Origin: Isoetes taiwanensis
Lineage: Eukaryota > Streptophyta > Lycopodiopsida > Isoetales > Isoetaceae
Direction: 5' to 3'
Length of the DNA stretch: 64,000 nucleotides
NCBI GenBank assembly: GCA_021234155.1
Contig: JAJEKV010000124.1
Coordinates: 498,001-562,000 of the forward strand
Part shown: in pieces, positions 43,386-53,655 of the stretch
Numbering within the stretch: the stretch's first letter is position 1
Layout of the letters: the number at the start of each line of letters is the position of its first letter
Translations under genes and position numbers: made by a program
The notes under the pieces: generated by a model
Databases searched by the model: none
The model's input: only the letters and a program-made list of their open reading frames with translations
Told to the model about the DNA's origin: nothing

Positions 43386-45412
43386 CGAACCTACTCACAG
43401 CTTGTATGCGGACGGTAATGCCTTTATCTGCTCCAGATCCGTCCTCATCACGGGCTATCTCCTGCTCTCTGGGGTCATGGGTTCCCTATCTTCAAATAGG
43501 TTCCTTGCTCGGGGGGTGGTGCAGGGCGGGGTTTGTTCCTCTATAAGGTCTCGCGGTTGTCGTTCCCTGGCGCTTAGCCCTCTAGCTGCATTCACAAGTG
43601 ATTAATGGCTATATGGTTAGTTCCATTTGTTCTCTTGCATTGTTTATGTTTGTTGGTATAATTGTGGGGCAACATACATCAATAAAACATTTAAAGTGCA
43701 AATGTAATTGTATTTATATGTCATATAATATTTTTAGGTACAAAAAGTCTCCGGGATCAAGAGTCTAACTAGTCTTGAAATCGCCCGGTAAGGCGGGTTG
43801 TCTTCAAGAAACTTCTTAACTTGGGCCGTCCCTACCGGTGACCCAAGTTCTGATGATGCTTGCGGGCGAGCCTCCTTGGATGGCTCTCACCCGGGTCTTC
43901 TACCACTGCGGTTGGATGTAAGGGCGCGATCCTTTGCTAATCTCCCACGGCGTCGGTGGGGGATGGCGAAGTCGAAGAGGTCAAGTGCCATTGCCCTCTT
44001 GACTAAGAGCGGCATAGTCGACATTCTTTGCTATTCGAGCATGCTGCCGAGAAGCTTGAGAGTGCAATCAGCATAAACACTCCTTCTTAGCCTCTGGGAC
44101 TGAACTTGCGGTGAATTACCGCTATTCTCCCCATCCATCGGCGATGGTAAGTAGTACTGGCGACACAATCGTTGTGTGTTCTTGCGAAGTTTCTCCGCTT
44201 GTTTGGCCTCCCGGCTCTGTGGCCCCAGCCGTACTCGTCGACCTCTATTCATTGAGCTCCCTGTAGTCTTCAATTGTGCGGTCGAGCCTCACGAGGTCGA
44301 TTCCTTCTCCTTTTGGCAAGGGTGATATTGGAGGACCCGGCATTAGGATACTCGTGGTCTTCCCACGGATCCCCATCTGCTCTTGGAGGCGAGGAACTCC
44401 TCCTCCTGTTGGCGACTCCCTTTCGTCCATCAATTGCCACGATCTTTGCTGTAGGCCGGATGTGGGAGGTCGTCTCCCACATTGTAGGTGTCGGGACTCC
44501 CTCACTTGGGCGGGAAGTCGATGCTCCCGGGGCGATGAAGTCGTCCGGAGTCGATCCTCGCCCTTGGTGGTGGAAGCGGTTCGTCCAACGAGCTCCCTCT
44601 CCCCTGCATTCGGGAAGGTTACGTATGTCGCTGAGGAGTAGATACTCCTCTCCGTTGATGATGATAGGGGCTAGGCTTGTGATGCCTAGCCCAAGTGGGG
44701 GCAACTCGATGCCTGGCGTACTGCTCGCCGAATTGATCAGCTCTTGCTCTCCTTGGCGCCGTTCTTCGTCCCAGAGTCGAGCTCCGTGTATCCTTCGTCG
44801 TCCGACTCTTCTTCATCCTCTCTTGCTTCTGTTCTTGTTGATCTTTGCGGCAGCATTTGCTCTTCCTCTCTGCTCGGCTATGGGGTTTACCTCCATCGGA
44901 GGGATAGAGGTTGCCCCCATCGGGTTCGGTTGCGGTGGGATAAAGAAGATGGCTAGAGGCGGTGGTGTAAGAGAAGTACTTGGTCTGTTGGTTGTCGGGG
45001 ACCATGTAATCGAGTAACCTCTGCGCTTTATTAGTCAAGTACTTGGCGATGTTGGGGACATCGCCCAAAGTACCCTGAAGGGGCGAGGCGAGGGAGCGAA
45101 GTATCCTATGCAGGGGGAACTTGGACAAGGGAGGGTCCTACTCTAGCACGAAATTCGCTAGCACACGCCTATATCTTTGGGGTTGCGTTCAAGTAACGGA
45201 TGTCAATTTCTTTCACAAAGACTTGGAAGATGTCATTGACATCTGCCTCGATTAACATGGACAGCGGCCCTGTACCATCGCCCGAAATCAGCGTGTGGCC
45301 ATTGATCTAGCAAGGAAGGGAGTATCAAGCGGATCGCGAGCGCCTCGGGGAGCTGAAAGATCGCCTAAGCGATGGGGAGCAAATTTGCGGGGTGCCAATT
45401 GAAAATGGGGAA
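43386..45412 (-). other. Gypsy-2 pre-gag module B, decayed ORFs
   Basis: Minus-strand reading after the TATA box at 45413: GDGTGPLSMLIEADVNDIFQ, VFVKEIDIRYLNATPK, then PLHRILRSLASPLQGTLGDV and NKAQRLLDYMVPDNQQTKYF. Next come a basic region, LGLGITSLAPIIINGEEYLL and LSDIRNLPECRGEG. Frame changes separate the pieces. Not recognised, but position and character are comparable to the Gypsy-1 pre-gag ORFs. Confidence 0.4.
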
Positions 45413-45423
45413 CTTATTTATAG
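45413..45423 (-). promoter_or_regulatory. TATA-box-like CTATAAATAAG in module B
   Basis: The minus strand reads CTATAAATAAG, the plant TATA consensus, downstream of two palindromes (45604-45672 and 45803-45868). Confidence 0.4.
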
Positions 45424-45603
45424 AAAGGGGAAAACCCTAATTTTTGGATGACCTAGATTTTTACGAGATTAGGTAATTCCGATCTATTAAGGGATGCAAT
45501 TGCAAGTTTGAAGACTATTTCTAGAGTTTGAGCATGCTAAGGAGAGCTCTTGAACCTATTGTGCAATTTGGAGATCATTTGGTGCTGACATGACATGATG
45601 CGG

Positions 45604-45672
45604 GGTCTCATACGTTCGCCCGGCCCCCGATTTCTAAAATGTAGAAATCTGTCTGGCCGCGACGTGTGAGAC
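45604..45672. repeat. Gypsy-2 leader palindrome, copy 1
   Basis: GGTCTCA opens and GTGTGAGAC closes a 69-bp imperfect palindrome with the core GATTTCTAAAATGTAGAAATC. Confidence 0.8.
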
Positions 45673-45802
45673 ATGGGTCCCTAATTGGGCTAGGATTACT
45701 CAATTTAGGTGATCTAAGGCTGTAATTCTACTAAACTCATCGAGTTAGGCGAGTTGACCCCTTACTTGGTCGATTTGGAGCTGTTTTGGGCATTTTGGGC
45801 AC

Positions 45803-45868
45803 GGTCTCACCGCGTTCGCCCGGCCCGATTTCTAAAATGTAGAAATCGTCTGGCGCGACGTGTGAGAC
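45803..45868. repeat. Gypsy-2 leader palindrome, copy 2
   Basis: Same outer GGTCTCAC/GTGTGAGAC and the same GATTTCTAAAATGTAGAAATC core as copy 1, 199 bp away. Confidence 0.8.
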
Positions 45869-47373
45869 ATCGTCTCAATTTTGCTCCAAACTCCAATTTA
45901 ATTAAAACAAAGGCTAGGGATCAATATCTTGACCTATCTAAACTGGTTTGGACACTTTATTTTACATAAAATTTTCTTTATATTAACAAAATTTTACTGA
46001 TCAATTACAAGGTTCAAGGCGTTCTCCCTTGATGTGTGCGGCAAGATACATATCACGCCTCATGAGGGTGACCCTCTTTGCGTGCCTTTGTGCGGTAGTT
46101 GAATCTTCAAAATGTTTCACCAAGTGGGCTTGACGCCTCTTGCAAACACGGCAACATCTCGTCCGTCCACGCGCATGTCCGTGTTGTATTCTTGCATTAC
46201 CAGCGGACTAAGCGGCTTGAACGGGCTTGTGGGGAATCAAGAGTCCGTAACTCTTTTGGAAGTCTTGGATCTCCTTGGCGCCTGTCTTCCTCTGTTTCTT
46301 CTTCTTTGCGTTTCTTCCGGGTGCTTTCGTGGGGCCTTGGGTTTTGGTGGAGGGGCTTTAGTGTGCGGCTCTTAGGTGGGTGCCCGCCTTCAATCGTTCT
46401 CACCGGTGCTCTGGTAATAGGTGTTGTAGGCCTCCCCACTTAGCCCATATATCGTTGTGCTCCCTCATTTTCTTCTCATAGACTTTTAAGGGGTCTATCC
46501 GTAGGCTTCAGCTGCCCACGTGGGGCCTTAACCCTATCCCGTCGGAAATGGTGGGGGGCCCACTGTCAGGCCCTCCTCACACTCTTGGGCGTGCGCTTTC
46601 GTGTACCTCTTCCTCTACCACTGCAGGGGCTTTGAAGAGCTTGCCCGTCTGCGCCCGGCACATAATCTTCATCGAATCGTCGGTGGAGGCGGGGTCTCCC
46701 CTCCCAAGCGGCTTCGTTGATATTTGGACCTTGACTCTCTTCCCAACCTTCACCACTTTCCTGCCGGGTGCCTTGATTGGCTTGGCCTTCCTCTTCTTGG
46801 GTCCCCGGTGTCTTCCTGATCCCTCGATCTGCTCCGTGGCTCCTTGACTTAGTGCTTGTGGGGCCGGCGTGCCCGTCGGCCTCTTCCTCGGGGGTGAGTT
46901 CCGTGTTGCTTTGCTCCTCGTTACCTGCTCCTCCTGCGGGTGGATCTCATCTGGGGTTGTTCTTGGCCTATGGGTGGGTTGCGCTGTTCCCTCTGCTCCT
47001 CACGTGGGTTGGCGTCCCTTGGTCTTTGCTCCTTTGCTTTCTGCACTACGCCTCCTGCCCGTTCAATTTCATTGAGGATCTCACTCATGGCGTCGGCGAT
47101 CGTCCTCCAAGATCTCTGTATGGTGGCTCTGTCGACCCACGATTCCTCGCTTCGGCGAAGATCGTCGGCGTGGAGAAAAGCGTTCCCAGAAGAATCCTAT
47201 GAACAAGGCGGGCGGCCCTGGAGGATCCGCTCCTCTGAGGCTTCCTAGCGATCTGCTTTGTCGCGGGCCATCATTTTTTAGGTTCGTCGATTGGAGCTCT
47301 GGCGCCGAGAAGATCGCCTTGACAATCTGGCGAAGTTCTCCGGGAAGAGCGGGAAAAATGGGAGGGGTCGATT
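45869..47373 (-). other. Gypsy-2 pre-gag module A, decayed ORFs
   Basis: After the TATA box at 47374 the minus strand reads MSEILNEIERAGGVVQKAKE (start near 47089) and a Glu/Arg-rich continuation, then a basic block GRKVVKVGKRVKVQISTKPL in another frame. Composition is nucleic-acid-binding-like; no domain is recognised. Long plus-strand Ser/Pro/Leu ORFs here are shadows. Confidence 0.35.
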
Positions 47374-47383
47374 CTATTTATAG
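47374..47383 (-). promoter_or_regulatory. TATA-box-like CTATAAATAG in module A
   Basis: CTATAAATAG on the minus strand lies about 70 bp downstream of palindrome copy 3. Confidence 0.4.
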
Positions 47384-47454
47384 GGCCAATTTTAGGTCAA
47401 CTTTTAAACTACCTTTTGGGTTGTCTAAGGCATCTAAATCACTTAATTAAGCAA

Positions 47455-47515
47455 GGTCTCACGTTGCTTGGCGATTCCTAGAATCTAGAAACCCGTCTGG
47501 CGCGGCGTGTGAGAC
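47455..47515. repeat. Gypsy-2 leader palindrome, copy 3
   Basis: GGTCTCACG...GTGTGAGAC encloses GATTCCTAGAATCTAGAAAC, a variant of the core of copies 1 and 2. Confidence 0.8.
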
Positions 47516-47638
47516 ATGGTGGGGCCCACTATTAATTTAACATGCAACATGCTAAATCTACCAATTCTTAGCTTAAATTTAAAATTATCAAGATATTTTT
47601 ACTTGTGATTTACAACTTTTTTTTGTGTCAAAGTCAAT

Positions 47639-47704
47639 GTCTTACACGCGTTATGCCCGGCCGATTCCTAGAATCTAGAAATCTGTCTTGTAGCGGCGTG
47701 TGAA
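47639..47704. repeat. Gypsy-2 leader palindrome, copy 4
   Basis: TGTCTTACACGCG...GCGGCGTGTGAA encloses GATTCCTAGAATCTAGAAAT. It is the most diverged of the four. Confidence 0.7.
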
Positions 47705-47904
47705 CCAATTCCACCCTTTTGGATGTTGGCTCATCAATTTTTTAATCTTTTTACATTTTTATTCATTTTAAGCATTTACTAGCTTAGCATAACTACAAAA
47801 ATGAGAAAAAAAATTTTCCCATTTTTAGAGGTTTAAGGATCCTATCAAGTTAGTACTCTTTGGGAGCATGGTCGGTGCTTTGCTCTTGGTCTCCAAGAAC
47901 ATTG

Positions 47905-47916
47905 CTCACGATACCA
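47905..47916 (-). promoter_or_regulatory. Gypsy-2 primer-binding site (tRNA-iMet type)
   Basis: On the minus strand TGGTATCGTGAGCAATG follows the 5' LTR after one base. It is close to the usual TGGTATCAGAGC initiator-tRNA-Met site. Confidence 0.75.
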
Positions 47917-47917
47917 C

Positions 47918-49717
47918 TGTGGCGTCCCCTACTAATTATCACGGTGCACTTTCGCCGTATACAAGCGAGGAGTTCATCCCCATACCAGCTCCATGCTAAT
48001 CTGGGGCCCTCCACATGACACTTTGCAAGCGTGGCGGTTCCGGTGGGAAGAGTGGAAGGGTCATTGCACCCGTCTCCCTCGGGGCCTACCTAGGCTGCGG
48101 CGTAAACATACATGTCGGTAGCACATACATCAACATCATGTGACCATCCGCGAAGGATGGTCCTCCACATATCTGCATAGACAAAGATCGGCACATCACA
48201 TAGGGAGTCCTACCCAAGGCTCCGGACTTCGAAGGGATGGCCCGGGCTTGGGTCTCGAGTTCATTGCGGGCGAAATTCATGGCAATGGATTTGGCTGGCA
48301 TATGAACATGGCTTAGGGTTGTCCACTCCATCCGCCCCTCACATGTACACTTTGCGGATAGGTTGAAGAACTTGAGGGTTGGGCCGTAGCTGCTGCGGGA
48401 TCATAGCCAAAGGGGCTATAGCGGGTTACATCTCCCAGACCCCATGAAGCGGTAAGGAGGTTTCCCTCCCACCCGGATGATCAATGCCATAGCGAGCGGA
48501 CTAGAGGGACATCAACGGTCCGTGCTTTCGACTTTAACCCACTTGAAGGGAACTACCACCGCGGCGAGGTCGATCCACATTGCGACACTACCATCGCAAC
48601 ACATGGCCTCGGCTGAAACCCACGGTGGCACGTGGCCGGGCCGCGGCTTCTTATCCCCAGCGGGTGTCGAACTCATACTTTCGGGGTGCACGCGCGGTCC
48701 ACGAGTATTAAAGCGCTAGTCTGCGGTGCTCTCGAGTAGACTTTACATCCCAGAGAGCAGCAGCTATGGACCGGACCACCCTTATCAACCGGGTTCGACC
48801 CTAAGAACACAACACAGGCGGGCTATTGTACAAGCGGGCCGCTACTTGTGCTAGAGAGGCTACTCTAGGAGCATCGACTACAAGCTTTAGGTCTCTACCC
48901 CCTTCCCAATACAAGGAGTTCACAGAGATACATCATCCATATACATCACGGAAAGAACTAGAGAACAAGATCTAATCTATATTATAGAGTTAGGTTCTTT
49001 AGTTAGAATCTGCTATCTAGAGTTCTAGAAGGCTGCTATGGGCAATCTAATAGGCTAAACCTCACGATTCAATGCCTAAAATAGGGTTTAGACTATCTAA
49101 ATTGGCCAAATACCCCGATCCTTGAGGAACTCCTCGACCGAGCCTTCGACCATCCTGTTTGGGCGCCCAATCTCGAGAAACTAAGGTAGTAATTCTCCCA
49201 ATCGAAGTGCGGGATGCGGTTTTTTGCTGTTGAGGCGACCAAAGCAGAGTTCTAAAAAACCCTAAAATCGAAAAATTAGGTTAGTTAGGGTTTCCAACCC
49301 TATATAGACAAGGGGTGGCTAGGGTTTCCAATTATCCCCTTTTGGCATGTGGGATAATTGGTAATGGGCCCACTTGCCTTTAAGGCTAGGTGGGCAAATA
49401 GGAATTGTGTGCACCCAAATGTGCTCACATGGAAGTGTGTGCACATTAATGAATGTGTACATTGGAAAATGTGCACATTAATTGCTCCTATGGGTATGGC
49501 CCACTTGGCATCAAGTGGCCACATGGAAATGTGTGCCCACATTAATGTGTACATTGGAAAATGTGCACATTAATACTAATGCACACTCTTAGCGAGTTGC
49601 CCCCTAGGGCTACCCACTTGGCTATACGTTGGCATACCGTCCAATTCCGGGTAAAATGTCTGGCGTGGCGGCGCATAACATATAAATCCGAGGCGTTATA
49701 ACGGGTCGAACGTCACA
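47918..49717 (-). repeat. Gypsy-2 5' LTR
   Basis: Pairs with 36059-37891. On the minus strand it begins TGTGACGTTCGACC and ends CGCCACA. Confidence 0.9.
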
Positions 49718-49905
49718 TCGGTAATACGCTGAAAATATTTTTAAGCGTCACAGCGGTTTAGTTGCTTTCGGCGTCTGCGAAAAATTTTCTCGACCAGGAA
49801 TTGTTTTTTGCCGTATTTTTTGCGTTTTATACGGCAAATTTGTGCCGTATCATTCAATTCATATGTATTCCGTATAAAACGTACAGCGTATTGAACCTAT
49901 CCCTG
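49718..49905. repeat. hAT right subterminal region and terminal inverted repeat
   Basis: Contains TTTCGGCGTCTGCGAAAAA (about 49768-49786) and TTTTACGC/GTATAAAAC-type motifs, and ends TTGAACCTATCCCTG, the complement of the left end. Confidence 0.8.
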
Positions 49906-49913
49906 CTTCCACG

Positions 49914-50515
49914 TACTCTCCGTGGATATGATGCATTGATGGTAATGGTCGACAAATTGTCAAAAATGGCTCATTTCTTGCCATGTCGTACCACGGATCT
50001 GACCCAACCGATACCGCTTTCTTTGTTTACAAAGGAGATCTTCAGATTGCATGGAATGCCACGGGTTATTCCGACAGGGATCCCAAATTCATAAGTGCAT
50101 TCTAGAAGGATTTCTTTGCCACCATCCAAACCAAGCTTGCTATGAGTACCGCATATCATCCTCGCATTCGGATGGTCGACGAACGCACCAATCAGATTAT
50201 AGAGGATATGCTACGGAGTTATGTGTGGAGTAAGCAATCACAATGGGCTAACTATATCTATTTGGTCGAATTTGCCTAAAACAGCATGAAACAGGAGTCT
50301 TCCAGAATGTCTCCCTTTGGTTATCAGTGTCTTACTCCGGACACATGGCATAATCCCGTTTCTAAAGTGGAGGTTTCTCAACAACCCCTCTTCGAAATGC
50401 AAGCTTTGGTTGAAGAAGTTAGCGGGCTACTTATTGGTGCGACGCAATGTCCGAAGAGTGTAGCGGATAAGCCAGAACCCCACGAAGTCTTCCATTGGGC
50501 TTAACCGGTTTGGCT
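49914..50515 (+). pseudogene. Gypsy-1 integrase, C-terminal half (resumes after the hAT)
   Basis: TLRGYDALMVMVDKLSKMAH completes the LPR broken off at 29174. The second catalytic block, SDRDPKFISAF, reads only in a different frame and is followed by TAG where a Trp codon is expected. STAYHP, then NQIIEDMLRSYVWSKQ, and later MSPFGYQCLTP continue. The usual Q-x-E-R motif is degraded to VDERTNQ. Confidence 0.88.
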
Positions 50516-50957
50516 TAAGATTAAGGTAAAACAAGCCAAGCTTAAGATTGGTAACTGCAAGAAGCTGGCACCCAGATGGGCTGGACCATTCAAGATCATT
50601 GAACGTGTTGGAGAGCAGGCGTATCGTTTGGATTTGCCACCCCGCTTGAAGATCCACAAGGTCTTTCACGTGAGTCTTCTGAAACAACACACCCCAGATC
50701 CAGAGGAGATCTTGGATACATCCACCCTTCTTGAAATGATAGAAGAGCATCTAGATATACTGCCTGAAGCTCTTCTTGATCGAGCCTATAAGCAGACCAG
50801 AAGGAGTCAAATGCTACAATACTTGGTTAAGTGGAAACACTTGCCAGCTGCGTGGGTGATGAAGATAGACCTTGATAAGCACTATCCGGACTTCATGCGG
50901 GAATCTCAGGGCCGCACCATCAACGATGCTATCAAACCCGCTCCCTGTAAAGCTTGA
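50516..50957 (+). pseudogene. Gypsy-1 integrase tail and chromodomain
   Basis: KLKIGNCKKLAPRWAGPFKI is the GPY/F region. KIHKVFHVSLLKQHTPDPEE follows. The chromodomain RRSQMLQYLVKWKHLPAAWV lacks about three residues compared with Gypsy-2 (LPVEDATWV). It ends YPDF. Confidence 0.88.
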
Positions 50958-51597
50958 AGGCTTGATTCACGAGAATCGTGGCAATGAGGGATAGATACAT
51001 CGTGGTTAATAATAGTTACCGATGATGAGATCACCTTCGTGTTCTTTAGGACGTGGTGTATTGTCAATGTCGGCATGCCGCGAATTGCTTGCAAAGCATG
51101 TAGTTGTTAGGCCGCGTTCATCTCGGCTATAATGGGAACTTGACCATTCCTTACGCCGCAATGAATTGCGAACCATAGGCATGATAGGTTCCCTTGTAGA
51201 TAGGTTTTTTTTTTTTATTCTTATAGGGGGGTGGTCCTTCAACCACAACCTATTTCTTCTTATCTATATAAACCCATGCATTGACATGTGCGGGCGCTGA
51301 GCGACGCGGACTCCTCGCCCATGTATAGAGGGTTGTTGATGGCGGACTTCTCCAGCTTTATCTTGTCTACATGTGTACCTTTTTGTTACTGTGATGTTGC
51401 TAATGGACTTCGGTCCTTAAACACTTTTCTTGTGATAATCATGTGAAATGCACCTTGGTGCTTAAACTATTTTATGTTTTAAGTTGTAATGGTATTACCT
51501 TCGGAAATAAGAAATTCCTTTACTCCTTTATGTATAATCGCTTACGTTCTAACTAATCCTAATGCTGAGGACAACATTATTTTTAAGGAGGGGAGAA
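50958..51597 (+). other. Gypsy-1 3' untranslated region and polypurine tract
   Basis: No coding signal. AAGGAGGGGAGAA (51584-51597) directly before TGTGACG is the polypurine tract. Confidence 0.65.
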
Positions 51598-53179
51598 TGT
51601 GACGTTCCAAGTATTTATACAGTATACGTATAACTATATTGACACATCACCCAGTAAAGGTACGCCACCATGGGGTATTTTAACCTAGGGGGGTTGACCT
51701 AAAAGGGATTAATTTAGCTATGCTAAATTAATTATTAAAGGTTAATTATCTATAATCAAGGGATTAATCTCTAATTGGATTAATTAGGATAATGGATGGA
51801 TTAGGAAGGTGCCACTTGGACAAACTCGACACAAAGATGGGGATGCTAACTTGGGGCATCAACATTGAACCTTTGTCCCATTTGACCCCAAAATCGAGCC
51901 AGAGAAGGAGCACCGATTTTTCCTGTTGTTTGAAGCTATTCTGCCGAGTGCCCAAGTGTGCTAAACACCCAAGTCTTTGAAGATGGAAGCAACCCATGAT
52001 AATGGATCAAGTCAAACTCTAAGTGGGTAGTCAAGCTTGAGATTTGTAGGATAGCCGCTAGTAGTCCTCTCGATTATCTTTGTTAGGACTAACCCTTCTT
52101 TTGATAGATGGGATTATATTTCAATTATGGATTATGCTTTGATAATGTATGGATGGGTGAATCTATGATAGTTCTCTCTGTTAGCCTTCTGCGGGGATTA
52201 GAGGGGTAGAGACCTCTCCTGCCTTATGCTTTAGTATGCTCCTAGCAGCCCCTTTAATTCCCAATTATTGCGCCACAGGTAACAAGAGACCACCGGGTCA
52301 TGGATGCTATGGGATTGCTTAGCACCGAGAAAGGGACCAGCGGGTGTGAAGGGGGGGGGGTGGGGTCTTGCACGAACATACAAGGCTCCCGGGACTCCTG
52401 CTGGGCTAGGCCCCGATGGCCGGTCACATAGAGGGCGTGGTATGGGTCCGACACTCCACGGGTGCGGAGGTGTGACCCGTATGGGGCATCCCGTACTTTG
52501 AGTAGATTTAGGGTGAGTAAGTCGCATGGATCAGGGGGTGTGATGCGGCGCGTATTCTCTAGCTCACCCATGGAACCGGCCAATATCCGGAAGGGACACT
52601 TCCCACTGCCTCATCTGGACCCGGGGGCTTCATGAACCTCGGAGTAGGCTTGAAGGGTGATACCTGAGTCCGTCTGCGGAAGGCTATAGTGATGCCATAG
52701 CATGATTCGACTCATCCGCAAAAGTGTGCAGGGAGGGGCGGATGGAGTGGACAACCCTAGCCAATGTTCTATGCCCGCCCAACGCCATGCCAAGATTCTC
52801 CCCCGCCGATCTCTTGAGACCCAGTCGTCGACCGACCCTCACCGGAGTCCGAGCTGGGAGTAGAACCATGGGTTTGGGGTGTTTTCTATTAAATGTATCT
52901 TCTCGCTATTGTCGATGGATGGATGTGCCACCCTTCGTGGTGGTATTTATGATATGATTATGTTGTATGCTAACCTTGTATTCACGCTTCAGCCACATAG
53001 GAGTCTCATTGAAGCGTGGGCGAATGACACCTCTGTGTCCTTCACTTAAAGCATCTTTCTATAGATGGCCCGAAGTTAGACGGGAGGGCCCCGCTTCATG
53101 GCGAGATGGTTGCCATGGAGGGGAAAGTCCCGCAAACGATATCGCCGAAAGTGTCGATATGTTCCGGGGAGCCGCCACA
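51598..53179 (+). repeat. Gypsy-1 3' LTR, uninterrupted (1582 bp)
   Basis: Aligns with 9684-10718 and then with 22733-23290. It ends CCGCCACA before GGAAG and shows what the 5' LTR looked like before the 12-kb insertion. Confidence 0.88.
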
Positions 53180-53655
53180 GGAAGGGCATGGGCAAAGACG
53201 AGCTGCCCTTTTCTCGCGGCCATACCTCATACATGATCAAGGAAGAAAAACAAAGAACAAACGGGGTCCATGACGCTTAAACTGCATTCCATACGTGTCG
53301 GCATTCGCCCGACCTTCGGCTCAGCCCAGCCCCATATAGCGTACAACACCCAAAATACAATTATGTTGCCGAATCAAATGAATCGCAAAACACCCAAAGC
53401 TTTCCATGGCGACACACGGCAAAACAAATCGACACCTCATGCACCAATTAGCATCCGCCTCATTGATCGACACCTACATTAGACTCCACGCCACCCAATC
53501 CAAATCTGAAAAAAAACCCCACGCCCCTTCTAACACAAATCCACGCCAAACATAAACATAACTCAAATGCCACCATCATCCAAATAATGCATGATTTCAA
53601 TACTTAATACCACATTTAACCTTCCACAATCATATGTTAGAAAATACTATTTTAT
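53180..53655 (-). mobile_element. Right arm of the giant inverted repeat, distal part
   Basis: Matches the reverse complement of 5450-5960: GGGCATGGGCAAAGACGAGC near the junction, CAATTAGCATCCGCCT, GATGCCACCATCATC-like and CCTTCCACAATCATAT near the outer end. It directly continues the block that stops at 9683. Confidence 0.75.

Larger units (their letters stand above)
36059..49717 (-). mobile_element. Gypsy-2: chromodomain Ty3/gypsy retrotransposon nested in the hAT
   Basis: Two LTRs in the same orientation (36059-37891 and 47918-49717), primer site at 47905-47916, polypurine tract next to the left LTR. Gag, protease, RT, RNase H, integrase and chromodomain read right to left. A 4-kb region lies between primer site and gag. 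LTR termini resemble Gypsy-1 (TGTGACGTTCC), so the two are related families. Flanks ATCTTCG and TCGGTAA give no clean 5-bp duplication. The pol frame is heavily broken. Confidence 0.9.
29175..49905 (-). mobile_element. hAT transposon, itself split by Gypsy-2
   Basis: The left end is CAGGGATAGGTTCTATACG; the right end read inwards is CAGGGATAGGTTCAATACG. 8-bp CTTCCACG duplications flank it. The transposase (BED, DUF659, dimerisation domain) is on the minus strand at 32930-35425. Without Gypsy-2 (36059-49717) the element is about 7.1 kb. Sequence reads continuously from Gypsy-1 integrase at 29174 into 49914, which proves the insertion boundaries. Confidence 0.92.
9684..53179 (+). mobile_element. 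Gypsy-1: chromodomain Ty3/gypsy retrotransposon, split by two large insertions
   Basis: The LTRs start TGTGACGTTC at both 9684 and 51598. Internal order on the plus strand is PBS, two extra ORFs, gag, protease, RT-RNase H, integrase and chromodomain. The 5' LTR is cut by a 12-kb insertion and the integrase by a 20.7-kb hAT. Removing both leaves roughly 10.8 kb. GGAA abuts both outer ends (9680-9683 and 53180-53183), probably the remnant of the 5-bp target duplication. The flanks join into sequence matching the uninterrupted left arm near 5960-5970, an internal empty site. Protease, gag and integrase carry frameshifts and stops, so the copy is inactive. Confidence 0.85.

Noticed and set aside
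44274-47250. Long plus-strand Ser/Leu/Pro ORFs (up to 247 codons)
   Set aside because: They lie antisense to the Gypsy-2 leader, have GC-rich shadow composition and no domain.
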